In this document: positions 20,585 to 31,887 of the stretch, in pieces
Position numbering within the stretch: position 1 is the stretch's first letter
Layout: each line of letters begins with the position of its first letter
NCBI GenBank assembly: GCA_037953625.1
Contig: CM075652.1
Span: 19,938,501 to 20,002,500 of the forward strand
DNA from: Crotalaria pallida
Taxonomy: Eukaryota > Streptophyta > Magnoliopsida > Fabales > Fabaceae
Length of the DNA stretch: 64,000 bases
Direction: 5' to 3'
The notes under the pieces: generated by a model
The model's database searches: none
Seen by the model: the letters and a program-made list of their open reading frames with translations, nothing else
What the model was told of the DNA's origin: nothing
Translations under genes and position numbers: made by a program

Positions 20585-23500
20585 CCTTCATTGGAAGAGC
20601 TGATGAAACAGATGACCATGAAAAATCTCCAATTCCAACAGGAAACTAGAGCATCCATTCAAAGACAAGAGGCCTCCATTCAATCTTTGACCAATCAGAT
20701 GGGACAGATGGCAACAGCAATCAACACTATGCAATCTCAGAATTCTAACAAGTTGCCATCCCAAACAGTGATCAATCCAAACCAGAATGTGAATGCCATT
20801 AGTCTAAGGTCAGGGAAGCAGATTGTCACACCCACACTAGAATCTGACCTCAACAAAGATGATCTAGTTTCAACCAACAAGAAGAGCCAAATGGTCGAGG
20901 AGAGTGAGCACACAAGTACCAGAAAATCCCATCCAGCTCAGCCTTCCACAAGCACAACACCTGCTGCTGCCCAACAACCACCCCCCATTCCTCTTCCTTT
21001 CCCACCAAGGGGGGTGACTCAAAGCAAGAAAATGGAAGAGATTGACAAAGAGATACTTGACACATTCAGGAAGGTGGAAGTCAACATACCCCTTCTTGAT
21101 GCAATCAAGCAGATTCCAAGGTATGCAAAGTTCTTGAAGGATCTATGCACACACAAACGGAAGCTCAAGGGCAATGAGAGGATCAACATGGGAAGAAATG
21201 TCTCTGCTCTTATAGGTAAACCCGTCCCTCATATTCCTGAAAAGTGTAAGGATCCTGGAACTTTCTCTGTGCCTTGTATCATAGGTAATACTAAATTTGA
21301 GAATGCTTTGCTAGATTTAGGAGCATCTATTAATGTTATGCCTATGTCTGTTTTCAAGTCTCTTTCACTTGGACCCCTTCAACCTACGGGTGTGGTTATT
21401 CACTTGGCAAATAGATCTACTGCCTACCCCGCAGGTTTGATAGAGGATGTCCTGGTTCGGGTTGAAGAGCTTATCTTTCCTGCTGATTTTTATATTCTTG
21501 ATATGGAAGAGGACACCTCTCGTAGTGCTGTCCCTATCATATTAGGGAGACCATTTTTGAAAACAGCCCGAACCAAGATAGATGTGCATGCAGGTACACT
21601 TTCCATGGAATTTGATGACAGTGTGGTTCGATTCAATATTTTTGATGCTATGAAACATTTTTCTGATGACCACTCTGTTTTTCATGTTGACTTGATTGAT
21701 GATCTGATTGATGAGCATGTTCTAGACTTTTTGCATGATTATGATTTGCCATCTTTCACTAGCTCATTTACTTGTTCTGCATGTTCTGATTCCGAAATGT
21801 GCACTGCATGCATTGAAATTGACCAGTTTTTAAATTCTGCTACTGCATCTGTTGATTCATATGATATAGATTCAGATCATGCTAACCCCATTTCTGTTTT
21901 GCATGAGTCTAATTCACTTGTTCAGGTGCAGGCGGCAGAATCCAATTCTGCTGCTCCTTTAGTTCCATCTGTGATGCAGGCACCTTTATTGGACCTGAAG
22001 CCCCTTCCTCCTCATCTCAAATATGCTTACTTGGAGGCTGAGCAGAAACTTCCAGTGATCATCTCTACCTCCCTTTCTGTTGATCAAGAGAAGAAGCTGC
22101 TGGATGTGATTAGAGGAAACAAAAGGGAAATAGGATGGACTTTGGCAGACATACCTGGTATTAGCCCCTCCATATGCATGCATCGGATTTTATTGGAGGA
22201 TGGGGCTAAACCAGTGAGACAACCCCAAAGACGGTTGAACCCCCAGATTCTTGATGTAGTGAAGAAAGAGGTCACCAAGCTGCTGCAAGCTGGCATTATC
22301 TACCCCATTTCAGACAGCACTTGGGTAAGCCCGGTTCAAGTAGTTCCCAAGAAGTCTGGGATGACAGTTGTCAAAAATGAGAAGGATGAGCTGATTCCCA
22401 CTAGAGTGCAGAACAGTTGGAGAGTCTGCATTGATTATAGGAAGCTCAACCAGGCGACCCGCAAGGATCACTTTCCTCTTCCCTTCATTGATCAGATGTT
22501 GGAGCGCCTGGCAGGTAAATCTCACTATTGCTTCTTAGATGGTTTCTCTGGTTATTTCCAAATCTGTATTGCACCAGAGGACCAACATAAGACTACATTT
22601 ACCTGTCCTTTTGGTACATTTGCTTATAGGAAGATGCCTTTTGGCCTATGCAATGCTCCTGGCACTTTTCAAAGATGTATGATGAGTATTTTTAATGACT
22701 TACTTGAGCATTGCATAGAGGTCTTCATGGATGATTTTAGTGTATATGGTTCCTCTTTTGATGCATGTCTTGATAGTTTGTCTAAGGTGCTTAATAGGTG
22801 CATTGAGACTAACCTTGTCTTGAATTTTGAAAAATGTCATTTTATGGTAGAACAAGGCATAGTCTTAGGGCACATTATTTCGCATAAGGGCATAGAGGTT
22901 GACCCTGCTAAGCTGCATGTAATATCACATTTGCCTTACCCCTCTTGCGTGCGAGAGGTGCGTTCTTTTCTTGGCCATGCAGGTTTCTATCGCAGGTTTA
23001 TTCAGAACTTTAGCAAGATAGCCCTTCCACTATCCAACTTGCTTCAAAAGGATACCGCATTTGAGTTTGGAGACCAATGCAAGAAGGCATTTGATGAGCT
23101 AAAGAGAGCACTCACCACCACTCCCATCATCCAACCACCTGACTGGACTCTCCCATTTGAGCTCATGACCGATGCCTCGAATTATGCTTTGGGAGCAGTT
23201 CTCTCCCAAAGGGTTGGTAAGATGTCTCATGTGATTTATTATGCATCTAGGACTTTAGATTCAGCACAAGTTAATTACACCACAACTGAAAAAGAGTTGT
23301 TAGCCATTGTCTTTGCACTTGATAAGTTTAGATCATATCTATTAGGTTATAAGGTTGTGGTGTATACTGATCATGCTGCTCTGAAGTATCTTTTGAAAAA
23401 GACAGATTCCAAACCTAGGTTGATTAGATGGATGTTGCTCCTCCAGGAGTTTGATCTTGAGATTCAGGATCGGAGTGGTGCACATAACCTTGTCGCAGAC

Positions 23501-24916
23501 CACTTGAGTAGAATAGAGAGAGAGGAGGATGCATTTCCTATCCGGGATGACTTCCCGGATGAGCAGCTTTTAGTTTTGCATGTTTCACATCCCCCTCCCC
23601 TTATTCCTTGGTTTGCTGATATTGTAAATTATATAGTTGCATCTGTTTTTCCACCCTTGGCATCCAAAGCTCAAAGAGACAAATTGAAGAGCGATGCCAA
23701 GTATTATGTATGGGATGAACCCTATTTGTGGCGTTTTTGCAGTGATCAGGTCATTCGCAGGTGCATTCCAGACCAGGAGATCCAATCGGTTCTCCAATTT
23801 TGCCATGCTTCACCAGTTGGAGGCCACCTTGGCACTCAAAGGACAGCACGAAAGGTGCTGGATTCTGGATTTTATTGGCCTACCATCTTCAAGGATGCAA
23901 GCAAAATCTGCAGCTCATGTGAGCAATGTCAAAGGGCAGGAGGCACCCTATCTTGGAGGCAACAGATGCCGCAACAACCTATGTTGTTCTGTGAGGTGTT
24001 TGATGTTTGGGGTATAGATTTCATGGGCCCCTTTCCTGTTTCTTTTGGTTTTTATTATATCGTACTTGCTGTGGATTATGTATCCAAATGGGTGGAAGCT
24101 AAGGCCACCAGGACTAATGATGCTCAGGTTGTTGTAGATTTTGTCAGGACTAATATCCTTTGCAGGTTTGGCATACCTAGAGCCATAGTCAGTGATCATG
24201 GCACACACTTCTTCAATAGATCCATGCAAGCTTTGCTCAAGAAGTATGGGGTTGTGCACAAAGTTTCTACACCATATCACCCCCAAACCAATGGGCAAGC
24301 TGAGATTTCAAACAGAGAGATCAAGTGGATTTTGGAGAAGATGGTGAAGCCTAATAGAAAGGATTGGAGCACACGATTGGAGGATGCTCTATGGGCCCAT
24401 CGGACTGCTTACAAGGCACCCATAGGGATGTCACCTTATCGGGTTGTTTTTGGTAAGGCATGCCACCTGCCTGTGGAGATAGAGCACCGTGCATATTGGG
24501 CTGTGAAGCGATGTAACTTAGCTCTTGATCAAGCGGGTGAGGAGAGGAAGCTGCAGTTGAGTGAGCTAGATGAGATCCGTTTGGAGGCCTATGAGAATTC
24601 CAAGTTCTACAAAGAGAAGACCAAGAAGCTCCATGATAGCTCAATTTGCAGAAAGGAGTTCTTGGTTGGTCAAAAATTGTTGCTCTACAACTCTAGGCTT
24701 GGAATCATGAGTGGAAAGCTCCGCTCTAAATGGATTGGACCGTTTGTAGTCACCCAGGTGTTTCCTTATGGCACTGTGGAGATCAAGAGTGAGTCCACAG
24801 ACAAGAGCTTCAAAGTCAATGGCCACCGACTCAAGCCTTTCCTAACCTCTCCTACTTTGGATGATGCACCTGTGGAGGAAGCCTCATTGGTCGACCCCAT
24901 TTTTGACCCACCATGA
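20585..24916 (+). CDS. pol: Pol polyprotein of Athila-type element (PR-RT-RH-IN)
   Basis: About 1443 codons open without interruption, in frame with gag across the TAG. There is no ATG at the very start, so it must be made as Gag-Pol. Domains in order: Gln-rich linker; retropepsin with LLDLGASINVMP near 21310; RT with WRVCIDYRKLN and catalytic FMDDFSVYG near 22730; RNase H with MTDASNYALGAV near 23165 and TEKELLAIVFAL; integrase zinc region with HASPVGGHLG and CEQCQ; catalytic core with GIDFMGPFP near 24010, VSDHGTHF near 24190 and NREIKWILEK near 24310. All key acidic residues are visible. No chromodomain is seen. The element could be autonomous if the amber is passed. Confidence 0.9.
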   Translation, partial: PSLEELMKQMTMKNLQFQQETRASIQRQEASIQSLTNQMGQMATAINTMQSQNSNKLPSQTVINPNQNVNAISLRSGKQIVTPTLESDLNKDDLVSTNKKSQMVEESEHTSTRKSHPAQPSTSTTPAAAQQPPPIPLPFPPRGVTQSKKMEEIDKEILDTFRKVEVNIPLLDAIKQIPRYAKFLKDLCTHKRKLKGNERINMGRNVSALIGKPVPHIPEKCKDPGTFSVPCIIGNTKFENALLDLGASINVMPMSVFKSLSLGPLQPTGVVIHLANRSTAYPAGLIEDVLVRVEELIFPADFYILDMEEDTSRSAVPIILGRPFLKTARTKIDVHAGTLSMEFDDSVVRFNIFDAMKHFSDDHSVFHVDLIDDLIDEHVLDFLHDYDLPSFTSSFTCSACSDSEMCTACIEIDQFLNSATASVDSYDIDSDHANPISVLHESNSLVQVQAAESNSAAPLVPSVMQAPLLDLKPLPPHLKYAYLEAEQKLPVIISTSLSVDQEKKLLDVIRGNKREIGWTLADIPGISPSICMHRILLEDGAKPVRQPQRRLNPQILDVVKKEVTKLLQAGIIYPISDSTWVSPVQVVPKKSGMTVVKNEKDELIPTRVQNSWRVCIDYRKLNQATRKDHFPLPFIDQMLERLAGKSHYCFLDGFSGYFQICIAPEDQHKTTFTCPFGTFAYRKMPFGLCNAPGTFQRCMMSIFNDLLEHCIEVFMDDFSVYGSSFDACLDSLSKVLNRCIETNLVLNFEKCHFMVEQGIVLGHIISHKGIEVDPAKLHVISHLPYPSCVREVRSFLGHAGFYRRFIQNFSKIALPLSNLLQKDTAFEFGDQCKKAFDELKRALTTTPIIQPPDWTLPFELMTDASNYALGAVLSQRVGKMSHVIYYASRTLDSAQVNYTTTEKELLAIVFALDKFRSYLLGYKVVVYTDHAALKYLLKKTDSKPRLIRWMLLLQEFDLEIQDRSGAHNLVADHLSRIEREEDAFPIRDDFPDEQLLVLHVSHPPPLIPWFADIVNYIVASVFPPLASKAQRDKLKSDAKYYVWDEPYLWRFCSDQVIRRCIPDQEIQSVLQFCHASPVGGHLGTQRTARKVLDSGFYWPTIFKDASKICSSCEQCQRAGGTLSWRQQMPQQPMLFCEVFDVWGIDFMGPFPVSFGFYYIVLAVDYVSKWVEAKATRTNDAQVVVDFVRTNILCRFGIPRAIVSDHGTHFFNRSMQALLKKYGVVHKVSTPYHPQTNGQAEISNREIKWILEKMVKPNRKDWSTRLEDALWAHRTAYKAPIGMSPYRVVFGKACHLPVEIEHRAYWAVKRCNLALDQAGEERKLQLSELDEIRLEAYENSKFYKEKTKKLHDSSICRKEFLVGQKLLLYNSRLGIMSGKLRSKWIGPFVVTQVFPYGTVEIKSESTDKSFKVNGHRLKPFLTSPTLDDAPVEEASLVDPIFDPP

Positions 24917-26385
24917 TTTAGGGAGTCTTCTTTTCTCCTTATTTACTACTTTTATTCCACTTGTCTATATCTGTCTGATTCTACTATTTGTTTTCCATTG
25001 AGGACAATGTGTGATTTAAGTGTGGGGGGGAGAGTAGTTTAGGTTGCATATTTTTGCTTTGATTTTTTTTAGGTTTTGCTAAGTTTTGGGCATTTTCTTG
25101 CATGTTTTTGCTTCATTTTAGTAGAGTCTTGGTATCTTGTGTCTGAATTCATGCATTTCTGTGTGTAAAGTTGCTTTTGATAATTAAGAGGTGGTAACAC
25201 TGTGATAGAATTGTCCCTTTTGTGAGGATTTGAGCCTTAATTGTGGGTGGATTGCTATATATGCCACCTAATTTTTCTTTCATGTGTGATTGCACTCTGG
25301 ATTACTTGCACTCTAGAACTTGACTTGACTCTTGTTGATACTTGATATTCCCATGCACATTTTGAAATGATTTAGGCATTGTTTTTTCTTGAATAAGTCA
25401 CTAGCCATATGAGCCTACCTTGAATGAATTTATCCTTTGATAGCCCCTTTGAGCCTTTATATCCCTTTTCTTTGTTCTTTAGCTCATTACAAGCCTATGA
25501 CTGAAAAACCATGATTGTCCTAACCTTAGGGAATGTTGGAGCTTTGGAATTGTTTTGGGAATGGGTATTAAGTAAGCGAGGGTGCTTTGTTCTTCATCTC
25601 TTGTGAGTTCTGGGTTTTGCCTCTATGGTCGGTGATGTAATTATGGCTTTATCTCATTATGCCATTTTTATTGTTTCTTCTTTTCTTTCGTTCATGAAGT
25701 TCTGCAATGTAATGCAATTCAAAAAAAAAAAAGAAAAAAAGAAAAAGAAGAAGAAAAAAAAATGGTATAAAAGGTTGATTGAGGCATGGAGGATTGGAAT
25801 TAGAGGTTGTTGTTATGTTTACCATTTCATTCTGGGGTGGATTGTGCTTATTTTTTTACTTGTTCCCCATTGCTCCTCTATTCCCTGGGTTTTAGCTACA
25901 TTTCCCATATTTTTATCCTACCTTGTCCTTGGCCCCATTACAACCCTGAAAAGACCTTTTGATCTTAATGTGCATGTGTGTTGATTGTTGATGTTAGAGG
26001 CTTGTCAAGCCTATGGTTGTGTTTGTTTTTCATGATGTGCCTTGAGTGTAAACACTGATTAACCTTAAACACTTGAGTGTAAACACTATTGAGTGATCCT
26101 TGTGAGTTTCTATCATCTTTGTGACTACCCTCTTGATGTCATTGGTTTTCTTTGCATATTTGAAATAATTGGATGATGTTCATGAATGCCTTGATTCTTT
26201 GGTCCTTATTTTCTTCGTGTGCTCGATTTTGCCCATTTCTTTGCATTTCCTAGAATTCATTGTGAAGTATGTAATCTCTTAGGTTTGCATTCATTAGCTG
26301 TAGTAATCTTGTTGCATGATTCACTTTGGTGCATATTGATCTTCTCAGTCCTATTTCTTAGTTTTGCCCAGGAGTGCAAAAGGAT
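24917..26385 (+). other. Athila 3' region without env, with poly-A tract
   Basis: About 1.47 kb between the pol stop and the PPT. It holds a G-rich PPT-like tract at 25018-25034, a poly-A/AAG tract near 25720-25762, and no ORF with recognisable env features. The 119-codon ORF across the poly-A tract gives a lysine run and is not credible. Parts of this region are recognisably related to 37200-38160 in the non-autonomous element. Confidence 0.6.
25018..25034 (+). other. Internal PPT-like tract
   Basis: AAGTGTGGGGGGGAGAG lies about 100 bp after the pol stop and closely resembles the 3' PPT at 26386-26397. An internal second polypurine tract could prime extra plus-strand synthesis. Confidence 0.5.
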
Positions 26386-26400
26386 AAGTGTGGGGGTATT
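26386..26400 (+). other. Polypurine tract of Athila-type element
   Basis: AAGTGTGGGGGT followed by ATT directly precedes the 3' LTR start at 26401. It is the expected plus-strand primer position. Confidence 0.8.
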
Positions 26401-27524
26401 TGATGAGCATTTTATTTCCCATTTTTCCTTGGATTATTTTACTCCTATTATTGATACTTGTTGCCTATTTGACATTGTTTAGCTTGATTTAGTGATTTAG
26501 AGTTTATTGGACTAATATTCTGAATATTGTTTAATTTGGGATTATTTAGCCTAATTAATTCTATTTCTATTTTCAGGTCATATTTGGCACAAGGGTTTTT
26601 TGGACATTTTGGGAATGAAGATTTAATGTTGGAAGAGAAGATATATGATGAAGTGAAGATTGTAATCTATCTTTAGGATTAGTTGAGATTTAGTTATATC
26701 TTTTAAGATTTAGATTTTATCTATAAGATATTTTTAGATTTAATTTAGAGATAAGCTTTCCTTAGGATTTGGGCCCATGATTTAGGCCCGTTTTGTGATT
26801 TAAAAAGCCAAATTCGTGTAAACCCTGGAGAGACCTTCCATTCACGTTTTTCTTACATTCTTTCTCTTAGAGAAGGCTTAGTTTTGCTCTCCAAGCTTGT
26901 GGTGGCTGCTAGGGTTTCTCTCTCTTCCCTTTTCTACACGTTTTTGGTATTTTTCTTCATGGAAGGCTAAACTCTTAGGTTAAATCCCTTTGGTAATGTA
27001 TCACATACTCTTGAGGTTTTATTCTTAATGCTATTTCGTTTTTATTCACTGTTTTCATGCTTATTGATATGTTATGGTTCGCTTAGTTCCATTATATAGA
27101 GATAATCCATGTGTATGAATGCTTAATTTATGCAAACTCGTAAAAACTCCATGCTTTGGCTTTTAATGCTTAATTAGAGGTTTGGGTTTTGGGGTGAGAA
27201 TTGAATTTTCGCTTAGTATTTAATTCTCACGAGTTGGACAGTGAAGAGGAAAGAAATTGATCTTTTGTGACCGATGATAGAGTTGTGAACGCGAGCCAAA
27301 GGGGTTTATCCGCTTTTCCTTATCTATTTCTTCGTTTTGATTTAATTCTGTTTTGATTTCAATTATTCAATATTCAATACAAACCCCCCCCCCCCCCTGT
27401 TTTCTATGCATACTATGTGTTCGACCTTTTGCTTGATAAGATATTCCTTGGGAGACGACCTAGGAGTCACTTCCTAGTACTATACTTTAACTGTTTTTAT
27501 TTGTATCGGGTACGGCCTCGATCA
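26401..27524 (+). repeat. 3' LTR of Athila-type element
   Basis: 1124 bp, about 99 percent identical by eye to 17438-18549. It differs by scattered substitutions, a longer poly-C tract near 27385 and a short insertion near 27430. It is followed by the second GCAGC target copy. Confidence 0.9.
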
Positions 27525-27570
27525 GCAGCGTATTGGACCACACACCCAAGGACCAAAAGTCAGGACCATT

Positions 27571-27582
27571 GCTCTGATACCA
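27571..27582 (-). other. Primer binding site of minus-strand chromovirus-like element A'
   Basis: On the minus strand this reads TGGTATCAGAGC, an exact initiator-Met tRNA PBS. It lies six bases after the LTR end at 27589. The leader behind it is cut by the Athila insertion at 27524. Confidence 0.85.
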
Positions 27583-28955
27583 TCAAAGTGTCACACTCCT
27601 TGTATATCTTCTTACTTTATAAGAAAAGTAATAAGTTTATGATTACTTGGACTTGTCATTGTTGGAAAAAGATCTGAAAATAATAATTTTCCCTTCACTT
27701 GAAAGTTCCTTTTACAAGAATTTGATTAGTAATGAATTTGACTAATGAAATCAGAGTTTGCGGAAACATAATAAATTAATTATATTATACTCTCAAAATA
27801 TATCAAGTGTAACAAGTCCATGGATACCAAATAAGTATTATTATAAAACTAAATTCATTCTATGATACCTCTCTCAAAATATGTTTAATATAATTACTAC
27901 TATAAACAGAGAGGTTATAGAGCTGCTCACTGGTCCTCTGTCCAAACATTCATCTGGCCGGATCCTCGATATCTGCACAAAGGGTTCCCAACACACACTA
28001 TCTATACTCTGCATGCACCTAAGGGTCATCTTCCTTCACTGACTTTTATGCAAGCTAGATATACGATCAACACCTAATGAGGGCTTGGGGGTTAGCTATA
28101 CATATTCGCATAATCAAATGAGAATAAAACTAACATACACAAGTAATCATGTAGCAAATCAGAATGCATAACCATATGAGCACACCCGGTTAATCATAAT
28201 AAGTCTTTCAATGCAGGTGGCATGATGCATGCTTTCTATCTCACAATCCTGAGGCCTCCAATACTAATCAATCACGGACGTTTGTGACGCTCTCTTTTTA
28301 ACTTGAAAATAATTAATATTTTCAAATAATTGAATACTTGCTATCAAAATTTGGGCTAGAAAATTTTTCTTCTTTTTAGAACTAGTACTTGCTCGTTCAT
28401 AAACCCTTTTTGAACATAAACCATTTTTTTTCTTTTTTTTTTAAGTTCGGCTTAACAATATCTTAGTTTCGAAAAGGCTCTCGAGATAACATTTCCTTAA
28501 CTATAGAAAATACTCTTCATAGTTAATATTAAAACATACCATTTGCCTCTCGAGTTGAATTTGAATATATAAAGCATAAACTTATCACCGAATCTTTTCT
28601 CAATATATTTCAGAGTTCGCGGAAGTAAAAATGATACTTATGGGGCACTACCGAGGTAAAGAAAAACATCATATATATATATATATAATAGTCACCACAT
28701 AACCCCATCAGTACAGTCTGTAGCAAGTGATAAAAAGTCGAGATAGCAAGTTTTGATGAAACATATACAGACCAGCTGCATAAAATAAAAGCTCATTCCA
28801 AGACCTCTCATATATATACAATATATATATATATAACAAAATCCAAAATAGAAGTCCCAGAGCAAGTCATCCGTGTCCTCAGCAGCTCCTCAGATCCGCC
28901 ACAGCTCTATCCCTAGGATCTAGGATCCAAAACATCTATGCTATGCAAGCTCCTA

Positions 28956-29426
28956 TCAACCAGCGGGTCCACCTCTCGCAGAAACAGTCGGCTCAACATG
29001 CACCTCCTCCTCGCTCTCATCCTCCACAGGGTCCTCCTCGACCTCGCCCGACTGTGTAGAGACCCCACCACTGGGTCTAAGGTCTGCAGAAGCAGTCCTA
29101 TCCAAGTCAGTCGGACCAGGAGAAGGAGTCTCCTCAGTGACAACTCTATGGGAGGAAGGATGGGAACGAGTGGCAGTTCTAAAACGAAAACTATGGAAAC
29201 GACGCATAGGTTGAGCCGGGGGTGGTCCTCTATATGTATAAAAAGGTGGAACATGCATAGTGTAGACTAAGGGAATCCTAAATCGACGAGGTCGCACTCG
29301 CACCAGAGGGTTAGGGTGGTAGAGAGTGATCTCAACCTCCCCCTCAAAAGTGGCACGGTGCTCCTCATACGTCCATATACCGCTAGGGATAGGGCGTATC
29401 TCGATGCAAGCTAGGTATCTGGCCAT
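28956..29426 (-). CDS. LTR-embedded ORF, 156 aa, acidic tail, function unknown
   Basis: I do not recognise this protein. It opens at ATG 29426, preceded on the minus strand by a T-rich stretch ending CCTGTTTAG, which resembles a 3' splice acceptor. Residues 1-70 look compact, with GIWTYEEHRATFEGEVEITL, then an Arg-rich region (RVRPRRFRIPL), a Pro/Ser-rich middle, and an acidic segment (EVEEDPVEDESEEEV) near the C-terminus. It is in the sense of the LTR and close to its 3' end, not in the gag-pol region. A second LTR here (D) has an ORF of similar size, position and layout at 54941-55366. It may be a real accessory protein or a chance ORF. Confidence 0.4.
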   Translation of the reverse strand: MARYLACIEIRPIPSGIWTYEEHRATFEGEVEITLYHPNPLVRVRPRRFRIPLVYTMHVPPFYTYRGPPPAQPMRRFHSFRFRTATRSHPSSHRVVTEETPSPGPTDLDRTASADLRPSGGVSTQSGEVEEDPVEDESEEEVHVEPTVSARGGPAG

Positions 29427-29648
29427 CACCTAAACAGGGCACAGGGAGTAAGTATACACATATACATAATTGATAAAGACTAAATTACAATCACAATTAT
29501 ATCATGGACAGATCATAATGCAAATACATATGAGCACACCAGTTTTCAACATCATAACTCTTATAATGCAAGTGGCATGATGTATGATTTTCTATCAACA
29601 ACTGAGGCCTCTAAAAGTCCATCTTGGACGTCCATCCAATACACCCTT

Positions 29649-29870
29649 GTGTTCCCGGAACACCGACATTTGTTCCCAGAACATAATGCCGAACCATACT
29701 TGGATAATAAGCATCACTCTCGGAGTGTGCACCACGTTCCCAGAACGCATACGTTCCCAGAACGCATAAAAAAACCAGGTCCCGGACACTGGCCACATAT
29801 CTATAATGTGTCATCAAGTAGGTTATAATTTGGTACTCCCGGAGTACCCTCCTCATATTCCCAGAATATG
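29649..29870. repeat. Array of CCCAG-core mini-hairpins in LTR B
   Basis: Short perfect inverted repeats share a 5-nt core of CCCAG, CCCGG or CTCGG but have different arms: GTGTTCCCGGAACAC (29649), TGTTCCCAGAACA (29671), CACTCTCGGAGTG (29715), CGTTCCCAGAACG (29735 and 29752), GGTACTCCCGGAGTACC (29832) and CATATTCCCAGAATATG (29854). Seven occur in about 220 bp. Confidence 0.85.
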
Positions 29871-30120
29871 ATAAACGTTCCTACCAACCAGACTTCCAGT
29901 CTATATGGATGCACAAATATCAGGGTTGGTTTTATCTTTACATTAATTAATGTGATTTAGAAATATTCCAATTTCCCTTTTGAATGATTTATTTGAGGCA
30001 TACACTTTGGCATAAAATTCTCCTTTGAATTTTCTCAAAACATGCCCTTAAACTTAGATTAGGTAAAACAAAGTCAATGGTATTCAAAAACTTAACTTTT
30101 TATTTTTCAGATTCAGGTAC

Positions 30121-31600
30121 TAACCGGTTACAGTCTCAGGCTAACCGGTTAGAATTACAGACCTGAACTGTTTACCATTGAAATTCAGAAAAACCCTCTT
30201 TCTTGAATTTGCTACCCAATCCATAAACAAGTTAAACATTGTTTTATGCCTCAAAAATTACAGTTTTATCATTCAAAAGTGTCTAAATCACTTTTCACTT
30301 TCCAATGAACATAATTTCTTCTTGAAATTATTTCATTAACTTAAGGCATTAATTCTAATCTTTCAAATCTGAACCTTGACATTATAACAACTCATGTTCA
30401 GATCAGGTATAATGAGATTAAAGCATAGATTTGAGCAGAAACAACTAAAATTTCAGGACTGATTAATGAATTGATTTTTCTTTGAAATTCTGCAGTATCT
30501 AACCGGTTAGATTATGCAGTCAGTCCATTAAAACAAGAGTTTTAACAATTCATTTTCTTCTTTTCTCAAATCTAACCAAATCTCAATATTCACAAAGTTC
30601 ATATGCCTTAAGATAAACATGTTTATACCCAGAAACACATTCAAATAGCATGCGTCAAGTTTATGATATCAAATTGCATGAAAATTCACATAAACACAAT
30701 TTAATACAACAAAACTTATAATAGACATTCAAATTCATAATTCAGCTTCCATATACTTTGCATGCATCAATATAAAGTTGCTCAAAACCACAGTGAGAAA
30801 AACTTTGGCCTCCAAGCCTTTGTGCCATATTGCACATAATGCCCTTTTTGAGTTTTGTTAACTCAAATCCTAAATCACTTGAATTTTAGTCTAAATCTAG
30901 TATAAAGTAGACTTCTCCCATACCTTAAGACTGAGTTTGATGAAGATTGACACAAAACTTGAAGAATCTCCACAGATTTCTCACAAACCCAAGGTTCTGT
31001 TCTCAGCCACGAATTCCACCAACAGGGTCCAAAGACCAGAAGTTTTGACATAGCAAATGGCCAAAGAAATTGGGGAAAACGATTAGGACTCAAAATAGGT
31101 AACATGCACTAGGAAATAGAAAAGGTTGGAAGCTTAATGGTGGCTGTACATACCCAAAATCAGATCTAGAATTCAGCTCCCAGAACAGGAATGACAAAGA
31201 ACTCAGTTTCCAACTCCTAGCTTCCCAAATTGATTCCTTCTTCCACACACACTCTAGACTTACAAATTTGGTATCAACACGAAGCTCTGGATGTAAGCTT
31301 CGTGTTCGTGTATCACTCAGAGCCTACCTCTCAAAATCAAAGAAGAATTTCAGAGATGAAGCTTGGAACCCTAAACAGAGCCTCCCTTCTCAATTTCAGA
31401 AATCCAACCCTAAATTCGTCCACAAGACAGGCTTAAATAGAGAAATTTCAATGCCATGCATACCGACGCGTGGTTTCCACTTATCTATGGCTGATTTCGT
31501 GGCGATTAATTGGATTAATCAAGTGATTACTCATCAAATTCCACCAACCCAGTTTCTGGGTTCATCGTCTAACCGGTTACAGGGCATTACTAACCGGTTA
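30121..31600. repeat. Paired TAACCGGTTA palindromes in LTR B
   Basis: Pairs start at 30121/30142 and 31570/31591, both 21 bp apart. A single copy remains at 30500. The last pair lies about 140-170 bp upstream (minus sense) of a decayed TATA-like TATTTAAG near 31432. Confidence 0.85.
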
Positions 31601-31887
31601 GATTAGTACAAAATTTAAAAATTAATATTTTTAAATCTTTCCTTCCAAGAACCTTTTTAATATTACCTTTAAGTCCTCATTCAGGGACCAAAATGCAATA
31701 TCCTTATATTTTGCATTTATTTGCCTTATAAAAATATTTCAACTTATTTTTATTTTGAAGGCTAATTAAATACAAAATATAAACTTGGAAAATTTCTATA
31801 AATTAATAATAAAACTTTTATTATTAATTTCCTATTATTCGGGAGACGAAAATTAGGGGTGTTACAACGTCCATCCATTACACCAGT

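Larger units (their letters stand above)
17438..27524 (+). mobile_element. Athila-type Ty3/Gypsy retrotransposon, nearly complete
   Basis: The element is 10,087 bp with LTRs of about 1.11 kb, tRNA-Asp-type PBS, gag, pol, a 1.5-kb 3' region with poly-A tract, PPT, and 5-bp target duplications. The LTRs differ by about ten substitutions plus a poly-C length change and one short indel by eye, so insertion is recent. The protease DLGAS motif and tRNA-Asp PBS are Athila traits. The only coding lesion I see is one TAG between gag and pol. No env-like ORF is present. Confidence 0.92.
28283..31866 (-). repeat. Solo LTR B (TAACCGGTTA family) inside LTR A'
   Basis: About 3584 bp, from TGTGACGC at 28283 to GGGGTGTTACA at 31866. 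It is flanked by ACGTT (28278-28282) and ACGTC (31867-31871), a 5-bp target duplication with one transition. No PBS, PPT or internal sequence is present, so this is a solo LTR. It is clearly related to A and A' but diverged. It carries an ORF (28956-29426), a CCCAG-core hairpin array and TAACCGGTTA palindromes. Confidence 0.75.

Noticed and set aside
25625..25984. 119-codon ORF in the Athila 3' region as a possible env gene
   Set aside because: It crosses a poly-A tract giving a lysine run, has no signal peptide or envelope-like layout, and the region is otherwise without coding character.
27571..27582. GCTCTGATACCA motifs read as possible tRNA gene 3' ends
   Set aside because: They are PBS complements next to LTR ends. 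No tRNA cloverleaf or A/B boxes surround them.
28669..28689. AT dinucleotide runs here and near 28817, 51547 and 55692
   Set aside because: Ordinary microsatellites in AT-rich LTRs with no sign of function.
28938..29270. Plus-strand ORF antisense to the LTR-embedded ORF
   Set aside because: It is Arg/Ser-rich, a typical complement-strand shadow of an acidic coding region, and runs against LTR sense.
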